The notes below the pieces were generated by a model that made no database searches, was not told the origin of the DNA, and was given only the letters and a program-made list of their open reading frames with translations. From Thermoplasmata archaeon (lineage in GTDB: Archaea > Thermoplasmatota > Thermoplasmata > Lutacidiplasmatales > UBA184): a stretch of 11,698 nt of DNA. The stretch lies in contig JASHUS010000101.1 of assembly GCA_030039865.1 (NCBI GenBank), positions 1 to 11,698 on the forward strand, in the 5' to 3' direction. This document shows positions 7,139 through 11,698 of this stretch, in pieces. A program made the translations under genes and the position numbers. Every line of letters starts with the position of its first letter. The stretch's first letter is position 1.

Positions 7139-7621
7139 CTACCGGTTGATCTCGACCAGCATGACCCACGAGTCGATCAGCGCGATGGCGTAGGACGTGA
7201 GAACGGCGGGCACGACGAGGTAGGGCCCGGATGAGTACCCGGCGAGGAGCACGGCGCCCGCGAGCGGATAGAGCAGGACCGCCGTCGCGACGACCCCGGT
7301 CTCCATCACCTGGAACCGATGGTACGGCGCCGGGGTCTTCGCGAGGCTCCGCCGGCTGATCGTGATCGACGCGGCCGCGATCGCGCCCCCGACGACGAGG
7401 ACCTCGGCCCCCAGGACCGCGCCCGCCTGGCCCGGGATGAGGAAGATCGATGAGACGAGGAGGATCGCGGCGAGCAGCATGAGCGCGTTGAGCGCCCGAT
7501 CCGGAAGGGCCGGGGTCCCGACGATCTTCGCGAGGTTGATCGAGAGTCCGACGAAGAGCAGCCCCGCGAGCGCCGCGGAGGCCCCGACCTGGGCGACGAA
7601 GAAGTCGTCCCACGTCACCAT
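7139..7621 (-). CDS. Small four-helix membrane protein of unknown function
   Basis: This 160-residue protein has four predicted membrane helices at about 9-30, 45-64, 69-88 and 107-128, with a possible fifth at 133-156. The beginning WDDFFVAQVGASAALAGLLFVGLSINLAKI resembles a widespread uncharacterised prokaryotic membrane family, in which a small polar residue pattern (QVGASAALAGLLF) in helix 1 is conserved; I recall the pattern but cannot name a function. The ATG at 7621 is the only sensible start, with a TATA-like CTCAAATACC about 32 bp upstream. It converges with the surface-protein gene (21 bp between stops) and is preceded by the transporter unit on the same strand, from which a hairpin with a T-tract probably separates it. 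Confidence 0.75.
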   Translation of the reverse strand: MVTWDDFFVAQVGASAALAGLLFVGLSINLAKIVGTPALPDRALNALMLLAAILLVSSIFLIPGQAGAVLGAEVLVVGGAIAAASITISRRSLAKTPAPYHRFQVMETGVVATAVLLYPLAGAVLLAGYSSGPYLVVPAVLTSYAIALIDSWVMLVEINR

Positions 7622-7633
7622 GGTCGTCGCGGA

Positions 7634-7645
7634 ACCGCTCGCGGT
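7634..7645. promoter_or_regulatory. Small inverted repeat between TATA-like box and start of the 160-aa membrane protein gene
   Basis: ACCGC-TC-GCGGT lies just downstream of the TATA-like element (7649-7658) and before the start at 7621, an operator-like position. With 5-bp GC-rich arms, chance occurrence is quite possible. Confidence 0.25.
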
Positions 7646-7648
7646 CCC

Positions 7649-7658
7649 GGTATTTGAG
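7649..7658 (-). promoter_or_regulatory. TATA-like element for the 160-aa membrane protein gene
   Basis: On the minus strand this reads CTCAAATACC, an AT-rich patch about 32 bp before the ATG at 7621. Transcription would start a few bases before the codon, giving a very short leader. Confidence 0.45.
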
Positions 7659-7680
7659 CGTCCGCCCGCGACCGGCGTGA

Positions 7681-7703
7681 TGAAAATGCTCCCGGTCCGG
7701 GAG
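7681..7703 (-). terminator. Hairpin plus T-tract after the EamA transporter gene
   Basis: CTCCCGG (7689-7695) and CCGGGAG (7697-7703) form a perfect inverted repeat. On the minus strand it is followed at once by CATTTTCA (7688-7681), a short T-tract, and begins 21 nt after the transporter stop codon. This fits a terminator of the alkyltransferase-transporter unit. The spacer is only one base, so the inner pairs must open to form a loop; a dimeric protein-binding site is the alternative. Confidence 0.45.
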
Positions 7704-7723
7704 GAATCGAGCGCGTCGTAAGA

Positions 7724-8662
7724 TCATCCGGCGGCGCGCGGCGGTCGTTTCGCCCGGGAGTCCCGCTGCAGCAGGAAGAGGCCGAGCGCGATCAGCGCCA
7801 TGCCGCCGATTTCGAGTCCGGTGACGGTCTCGCCGAAGACGAGCAGACCCACGAGGACGCCCGTGACGGGGTTGATGTATCCGACGAGATTCGCCCGGGT
7901 CGGACCGGATCGGTGGTGGATCCGGAAGTACAGCGTGTAGCCAAGGACCCCGGGAAAGATCACGAGAAACGCCAGCGAGGGAAGGACCATCGCCGGGTGT
8001 CCGAGGGTCAGCGGTTCCCCCGACCCCACCCCCACGGCACTCAGCAGCGCTCCGGCGACCGAGAACTGAAGCGCCAGGCTCCAGAGGGAGGGAGCGGCCC
8101 GGGCCGTTCGTCGTAGCAAGACGGACCCCGCGGCGAAGACCAGCACCGCGCTCACGACCAGGGCCGGCCCCACGAACCCCGAGCCGAACGGGTCGCCCAG
8201 CTGGGGGAGCACCAGCACGGCGACCCCGCCGAATCCGACCAGGAGGCCCGCCGTTCCCCAGCGACCGAGTCGATCGGACGGGAGGAGGCCCAATCCGAAG
8301 AGAGCGCTGGCCAGCGGGGCCGAAGCGGTCAAGATCGCCGCAAGACCGCCCGATGTCGACTCCTCGCCCAAGTACAGCAGGCCGCCGTACCCCCCGATGA
8401 TCAGGAGCCCTCCGAAAACGGCCGGGGACCACAGCGACGCCGCGCTGGGTCGGGGGCTCCGTGCGACAAGCGCGAGGGGCACCAGCACCGCGGCCGTCAG
8501 CGCGTACCGGACGGCCGCAAACAACAGGGGCGGCGCACCGGCGAGGAGGCCGTATCGGATGACGGGGAACGCAGAACCCCAGAGCACTCCGAGCAGCACC
8601 ACCAGCAGGAGGTCCGACGTCTCCGTCCGTGGACCGGGGCTCGAATCCGGAGAATCGGCCAT
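7724..8662 (-). CDS. EamA-family (drug/metabolite transporter superfamily) permease
   Basis: This 312-residue membrane protein has about ten helices arranged as two EamA repeats (about 17-152 and 164-298), the standard size of this family. Family signatures are LLGVLWGSAFPVIRYG (23-38), AAVRYALTA (49-57) and, in the second repeat, NPVTGVLVGLLVFGET (264-279). Members move metabolites, amino acids or toxic compounds across the cytoplasmic membrane, often outward; the substrate here is unknown. The start ATG at 8662 has a GGAGGGAGGAAG purine tract upstream and lies 33 nt after the stop of the HTH-alkyltransferase gene, so the two are probably one transcript. Codon use (GAT, TCT, GGT, CGA, TTG, CTG) is less GC-ending than in most of the window, shared with that upstream gene. 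Confidence 0.9.
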   Translation of the reverse strand: MADSPDSSPGPRTETSDLLLVVLLGVLWGSAFPVIRYGLLAGAPPLLFAAVRYALTAAVLVPLALVARSPRPSAASLWSPAVFGGLLIIGGYGGLLYLGEESTSGGLAAILTASAPLASALFGLGLLPSDRLGRWGTAGLLVGFGGVAVLVLPQLGDPFGSGFVGPALVVSAVLVFAAGSVLLRRTARAAPSLWSLALQFSVAGALLSAVGVGSGEPLTLGHPAMVLPSLAFLVIFPGVLGYTLYFRIHHRSGPTRANLVGYINPVTGVLVGLLVFGETVTGLEIGGMALIALGLFLLQRDSRAKRPPRAAG

Positions 8663-8695
8663 GTCCCCGCTTCCTCCCTCCCCGAGAAGTCGAGG

Positions 8696-9862
8696 TCAGG
8701 CGCTCGGATCCTCGTCGAGCGCGCCCTCCGTTCGCAGGAGTCGGACCTTGGTGGCGTGCCCTCCCGCGCCCGAATATTCGCCGACGCCTCCCCTCGAGGG
8801 CACGACGCGGTGACAAGGGACCACGACGAGGGCCGGATTCTCGGCCAGCGCGTTGCCGACCGCTCGAGCGGCCCGCGGCTCGCCGAGCCGCTGCGCGATC
8901 TCTCCGTACGTGCGCGTGGCCCCGGACGGGATTCGTCGCACTTCCTCGAGGACGCGTCGCGTAAAGGGACCGACGTCCAGCTCCACGGGAAGGTCCTGCA
9001 GCTCGTCCGTGCCGCGCGCGACGTGATCGAGGATGCGTTGGAGGTAGGGATGCGTTCCCCGCCGGGCACCGGGGGGGCGACTTCGGCCGAACGTGACCCG
9101 ATAGATCTTGTCGTCCCGGATCGCCAACTGGACGTACAGGTCGAGCTCCGCGCAAAATCGAGCGTACAGCTCGAGCGAACTCGCATCCGGCCCCGAGGGC
9201 GTCGAGGTCGCCATCCGCTCCCGGGCCGCGACGAGCGGAGCGGTGGAACGGATCATCGCCGACTCGGCGGCTCGCAGATGCTCCTCCGCGGTGCTCCGGG
9301 CGATGTGAAGGCGCTGGGCCACGTCGCGGACCGTGGCGTGGCGAGGTACGCGATAGTAGCCGAGCCGCACCGCTTCGAGCAAGACCTCCCGCTGTCGGCG
9401 GGTGAGCGACGGAGCGACTCCGACCGGCCGATCGAGCAGGCCCGTCAACTCGGGAGGCTCCGCCCGTTGTTTCTGGACGAGACGGACCCCGCCTTTCCGA
9501 CCCCTCCACCAGGCGGAAGGAGCCTCGTGCGGGGCGACCAATCGAATGGACGTCCGGCCGTTCCTCCAACGTATCGGAGGCACGGCCACCGCCCCCCAGC
9601 GAGCGGTCTCCGCGAGCAGCCGGCGTTCCGATGCGCTCGGGGCGTAGAGGAAACTCGCGGTCGGTTCGGCGCCCATCTCGACCACGTTCGAGATCGCAGG
9701 ATGGGCGGAGAGCGCCCGAAGATCGTCGAGCGGCCCGTCGCATCGAACCAGCCACTTCGGACCGAGCGGCCAGACCTCCCACGACACGGGGGGAATCTCG
9801 GCCGACAGGTCCTGCAGGCGACCGGGCACGGTCAGCTCAAACTCGAAGAGCGTCACCGACAT
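8696..9862 (-). CDS. Fusion of bacterio-opsin-activator type HTH regulator with O6-alkylguanine-DNA alkyltransferase
   Basis: This 388-residue protein has three parts. Residues 1-150 resemble the N-terminal sensor region of archaeal BAT/HTH_10 regulators. Residues 153-205 are an HTH_10 domain: LTRRQREVLLEAVRLGYY, ATVRDVAQRLHIARST, AEEHLRAAES. Residues about 230-388 are a complete Ogt/AGT domain: a short N-terminal subdomain, FTRRVLEEVRRIPSGATRTYGEIA (from 300), RAVGNALAENP (333-343), PCHRV (349-353), GEYSGAGGHATKVRLLRTEG. By alignment with human AGT, C350 is the alkyl acceptor, H351 and E379 complete its network, Y319, R333 and N342 match Tyr114, Arg128 and Asn137. All key residues are present, so it should repair O6-alkylguanine by suicide transfer. 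The linked DNA-binding domain suggests an Ada-like regulator, although Ada's zinc-cysteine domain is absent (only C41, C237 and C350). ATG 9862 is the first start; the upstream TATA is weak. Confidence 0.88.
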   Translation of the reverse strand: MSVTLFEFELTVPGRLQDLSAEIPPVSWEVWPLGPKWLVRCDGPLDDLRALSAHPAISNVVEMGAEPTASFLYAPSASERRLLAETARWGAVAVPPIRWRNGRTSIRLVAPHEAPSAWWRGRKGGVRLVQKQRAEPPELTGLLDRPVGVAPSLTRRQREVLLEAVRLGYYRVPRHATVRDVAQRLHIARSTAEEHLRAAESAMIRSTAPLVAARERMATSTPSGPDASSLELYARFCAELDLYVQLAIRDDKIYRVTFGRSRPPGARRGTHPYLQRILDHVARGTDELQDLPVELDVGPFTRRVLEEVRRIPSGATRTYGEIAQRLGEPRAARAVGNALAENPALVVVPCHRVVPSRGGVGEYSGAGGHATKVRLLRTEGALDEDPSA

Positions 9863-9950
9863 GTCGTTCCCAGGGCGCTACGGTAGAAGACGCTTCATCC
9901 GACACTTGACGGGTCCACCGGGCCTCCGCGCGCCCGGGCGGGCCCCGGGG

Positions 9951-11018
9951 CTACGCGGCCGGTACCGGCGGCGCCCGGATCGTCGGCGTGATCCGGGCCG
10001 GGCGCCTCCACCAGTAGTAGAGTCCGATGAACACGACCACGGCGCGCAGGTAGACCGAGAGGCCCATCATCCAGGAGTCGACGCGGATCGAGAAGGCGCC
10101 GGCCTCGAAGAACGTCACCGTCCGGGTCCCCTCGAGCCCGAGCTGGCCCGACGTCCACGTGACGAGGTTCTGGTGGAAGCCGAAGAGCAGGTTCCCGACG
10201 AAGTAGTAACCGACGTCGTTCGCGAGCGAGACGAGCAGGCCGAGCGACAGGACGAGGGGCCACTGGTCGTACCCTTCGTAGATCATGATCACGAAGAACG
10301 GCGCGAAGTACGTCAGGATCAGCCAGACCCCGTAGGCGGGGACGCTCTTGCCGAAGAGGTCGATCCAGTTGATCAGGACGAGGCCGTAGAAGAGCGAGAA
10401 GAGGACGAGCTTCAGCAGCGTGATCTGCCGCGGGTCGGTCGGGCGCAGCCCCGAGACGACGCTCTGCACGCCGCCGAGAAGGAGCGCGAGCGCGAGGAGC
10501 ACGGCGAACGTGGCGAGCCCGACCGTCGGGACGAAGAGCGCGAGCAGCACGAGCAGGATCGTGATCACGCCGGTGCCCGCCGACGCGCCGCGCAGCCAGG
10601 GCGGGAGGTCGTGGCCGATGGCGTGCGTGACGCGCTCGAGCCCGAGGATGACGACGCCGATCGCGAGGAGGTAGAGGAGCGTCAACTCGCGCACCGGCGG
10701 GACGACCAGGACCGCGATCACGATCGCGAGGGCGAGGAGCGCGAGGCCGATCCGGCCGAGCCGGAAGGTGAGGCGGCTCGACGTGCGGAGCTCGCGCCCA
10801 ATCCGCCCCACCCACGTGACCCGGAGCCCGGTCGTGACGAGGAGCCGCAGCCCGTCGAGGCCGAGCGTCGCGGCCAGCAGGATGATCAGCGTGTCGATCG
10901 GTACGAACGGGTTCGCTAGGACGACGATCGCGATGCCGGCCGCGACGAGCCCGAAGATGATCTCGATGATCCGGGTGAGGGTCGGGAACCGGAGGGGCGG
11001 CGTGCTCGGGAGGCCCAC
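9951..11018 (-). CDS. Polytopic membrane protein with three HdeD-like repeats and an unrecognised C-terminal membrane domain
   Basis: This 355-residue protein starts from GTG 11018. The frame is open to an ATG at 11108, but that would overlap the divergent deaminase start. GTG 11018 has a TATA-like GGATTAAG centred about 25 bp upstream, so I chose it. The N-terminal half shows three similar two-helix units (about 14-64, 88-136 and 146-191), each with hydrophobic helix, V/N-P or V-P turn, second helix and G-L/G-V-x-x-x ending, the pattern of HdeD/DUF308-like proteins. The second half (200-338) has about five more helices with LINWIDLFGKSVPAYG, MIYEGYDQWPL and SLANDVGYYFVGNLLFG, rich in aromatic and acidic residues; I do not recognise it. 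No nucleotide or redox motif is seen. Function unknown; possibly envelope stress or transport. Confidence 0.72.
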   Translation of the reverse strand: MGLPSTPPLRFPTLTRIIEIIFGLVAAGIAIVVLANPFVPIDTLIILLAATLGLDGLRLLVTTGLRVTWVGRIGRELRTSSRLTFRLGRIGLALLALAIVIAVLVVPPVRELTLLYLLAIGVVILGLERVTHAIGHDLPPWLRGASAGTGVITILLVLLALFVPTVGLATFAVLLALALLLGGVQSVVSGLRPTDPRQITLLKLVLFSLFYGLVLINWIDLFGKSVPAYGVWLILTYFAPFFVIMIYEGYDQWPLVLSLGLLVSLANDVGYYFVGNLLFGFHQNLVTWTSGQLGLEGTRTVTFFEAGAFSIRVDSWMMGLSVYLRAVVVFIGLYYWWRRPARITPTIRAPPVPAA

Positions 11019-11019
11019 G

Positions 11020-11036
11020 CCGCTCCTACGGAGCGG
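11020..11036. promoter_or_regulatory. Inverted repeat between TATA-like box and GTG start of the HdeD-like membrane protein gene
   Basis: CCGCTCC-TAC-GGAGCGG is a perfect 7-bp inverted repeat of 17 bp in all. It lies exactly between the TATA-like element (11041-11048) and the start codon at 11018, where a bound dimer would block RNA polymerase. The partial TetR-type regulator 0.5 kb away is one candidate binder. Confidence 0.5.
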
Positions 11037-11040
11037 GCCG

Positions 11041-11048
11041 CTTAATCC
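11041..11048 (-). promoter_or_regulatory. TATA-like element for the HdeD-like membrane protein gene
   Basis: On the minus strand this reads GGATTAAG, with TTAA centred about 25 bp before GTG 11018. It is the reason that start was preferred over the longer frame. Confidence 0.5.
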
Positions 11049-11072
11049 CTCGGGGGCGGCCGGCGCAGAGCC

Positions 11073-11080
11073 CTTACGTC
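11073..11080 (+). promoter_or_regulatory. Weak TATA-like element for the deaminase gene
   Basis: CTTACGTC contains the only TTA in the right place, about 26 bp before ATG 11102, as expected for a leaderless mRNA. The match is weak, and it lies in the loop of a possible G-quadruplex on the opposite strand. Confidence 0.35.
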
Positions 11081-11101
11081 CCTCCCCCTCCCCACCGGGC
11101 C

Positions 11102-11518
11102 ATGGCACCGCGAGGCCGACCGCTCAACGACGAAGATCGCGCCCTCGTCCGCGCCGCGCAGGACGCGCTCCGGACCGGCTACGTGGCCCACCGTCATACC
11201 GTCGGCGCCGCCGTCCGTACGCGATCCGACCGCACGTACGTCGGTCTGAACGTCGAAGGCATCCACGGGCCGTGCGCGGAACCGGTCGCGATCGGCGCGG
11301 CGGCGACGGCGGGCGACCGGGCGATCGAGTCGATGGTCGCCGTCTGCCGCCGCGGTCGGCGGTACCCGGTGCTGAACCCCTGCGGCACCTGCCGGCAACT
11401 GCTGTTCGACTACGCGCCGCGCGGGACCGTCATCGTGGCGTTTCCGGACGGCCGGCTTGTACGGCTGACGGCGACCGAGGCGCTTCCCGCCGCGTTCGAA
11501 ACGTTCGGGAAGGGCTGA
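11102..11518 (+). CDS. Cytidine deaminase-fold protein, closest in look to blasticidin-S deaminase
   Basis: This 138-residue protein has the two zinc motifs of the cytidine deaminase family: PCAE (57-60; zinc ligand C58 and catalytic E60) and PCGTCRQ (93-99; zinc ligands C94 and C97). This fixes a zinc-dependent nucleoside/nucleobase deaminase, hydrolysing an exocyclic amino group to release ammonia. The wording around the sites (GLNVEGIHGPCAEPVAIGAA, NPCGTCRQLLFDYAP, then EALPAAFETFG) recalls blasticidin-S deaminases (NV..GGPCAE, SPCGRCRQVLLDL, ELLP) more than standard Cdd, in which CAER is usual. Pyrimidine salvage or detoxification of an aminated cytosine-type compound are both possible. 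ATG 11102 is chosen from the weak TATA spacing and absence of earlier starts. It is divergent from the membrane protein gene and ends 5 bp before the convergent TetR-type gene. Confidence 0.88.
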   Translation: MAPRGRPLNDEDRALVRAAQDALRTGYVAHRHTVGAAVRTRSDRTYVGLNVEGIHGPCAEPVAIGAAATAGDRAIESMVAVCRRGRRYPVLNPCGTCRQLLFDYAPRGTVIVAFPDGRLVRLTATEALPAAFETFGKG

Positions 11519-11523
11519 ACCGC

Positions 11524-11698
11524 TCAGCGGCGGGTCGGCGTCCGTGACTTCCGGCGCGGGGCCCAGCGCCGCAGGGCCTCGGCGACCTCGTCGAGCGGAT
11601 CGACGCGGCCCTCCGCGCGGCAGAGCAGGAGGGCGCCCTCGATCGAGGCGAGCGTCGTGACCGCGAGCCGGCGCGCCGCGCGCGGCGGCACCCCGAGC
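11524..11698 (-). CDS. TetR/AcrR-type transcriptional regulator, C-terminal fragment (gene continues past the window)
   Basis: On the minus strand 57 codons run from the window edge to a TGA at 11526-11524. The peptide contains ARRLAVTTLASIEGALLL, CRAEGRVDPLDEVAEALRRW and a basic tail ending PTRR. The pattern 'EGALLL-x-RAEG-x-x-x-PL-x-x-VA-x-x-L' is characteristic of the last two helices of TetR-family ligand-binding/dimerisation domains. The N-terminal HTH would lie beyond 11698 and cannot be checked. Such proteins are usually repressors released by small ligands. It converges with the deaminase gene with 5 bp between stops. Confidence 0.7.
   Translation of the reverse strand, partial: LGVPPRAARRLAVTTLASIEGALLLCRAEGRVDPLDEVAEALRRWAPRRKSRTPTRR

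Noticed and set aside
7086..9782. An 898-codon open frame on the minus strand
   Set aside because: It overlaps the transporter and alkyltransferase genes in another frame, has Arg/Gly/Pro-rich sequence with no domain, and spans their true stops; it is a product of high GC.
8756..9886. A 376-codon open frame on the plus strand
   Set aside because: Antisense to the HTH-alkyltransferase gene, whose motifs are unambiguous; the antisense peptide shows no family pattern.
9880..9895. GAAG-N3-CTTC as an operator of the HTH-alkyltransferase gene
   Set aside because: Four-base arms are too short to claim, although the 9863-9950 region remains the place to test for autoregulation.
9931..9951. Two adjacent GC palindromes (CGCCCGGGCG and GCCCCGGGGC) after the HdeD-like gene stop
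   Set aside because: Considered as a terminator, but no T-tract follows on the minus strand and such GC palindromes are expected by chance here.

Overview
The window looks like chromosomal DNA of a GC-rich archaeon, most likely a member of the Thermoplasmatota. The signs are a sedolisin (S53) protease tail with a long secreted stalk and C-terminal anchor, a surface protein with the 'GLP-x-GT-x-W' module common in Thermoplasmata, and a bacterio-opsin-activator type HTH. In addition, several genes have a short AT-rich TATA-like element about 25 bp upstream of the start codon, the archaeal leaderless arrangement. Coding density is high, there is no gene-free stretch over 300 bases, and I see no rRNA, tRNA, CRISPR array or insertion sequence. 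The long overlapping open frames on opposite strands are mostly products of high GC content.

Layout. (1) At 1-2020 (+) is the 3' part of an anchored S53 peptidase, entering the window at its catalytic GTS serine. (2) At 2055-5372 (-) is a run of four genes. An ABC exporter pair (ATPase then permease, TGATG overlap) is followed by a 100-residue stand-alone Fur C-terminal domain with its own promoter. That gene overlaps by ATGA the start of an iron-alcohol-dehydrogenase-like protein whose metal ligands are mostly replaced. (3) At about 5514-6017 (+) is a NUDIX hydrolase. (4) At 6125-7117 (+) is an anchored, sequon-rich surface protein. (5) At 7139-7621 (-) is a small four-helix membrane protein. 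(6) At 7724-9862 (-) is a two-gene unit with codon usage unlike its neighbours: a protein joining an archaeal HTH_10 DNA-binding domain to a complete O6-alkylguanine-DNA alkyltransferase, followed 33 nt later by an EamA/DMT-type transporter. (7) At 9951-11018 (-) is a membrane protein with three HdeD-like repeats and an unrecognised C-terminal half. (8) At 11102-11518 (+) is a cytidine-deaminase fold protein resembling blasticidin-S deaminase. (9) At 11524-11698 (-) is the C-terminus of a TetR-type regulator running off the window.

The two most interesting systems are these. First, the HTH_10-alkyltransferase fusion with its transporter has the layout expected of an archaeal counterpart of the bacterial Ada adaptive response, built from different parts. 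Second, the Fur-CTD / metal-site-degenerate Fe-ADH pair joins a metal-sensor domain lacking its DNA-binding half to a metal-enzyme fold lacking its metal ligands. Several promoters also carry short inverted repeats between the TATA-like element and the start codon, which would be good repressor positions.
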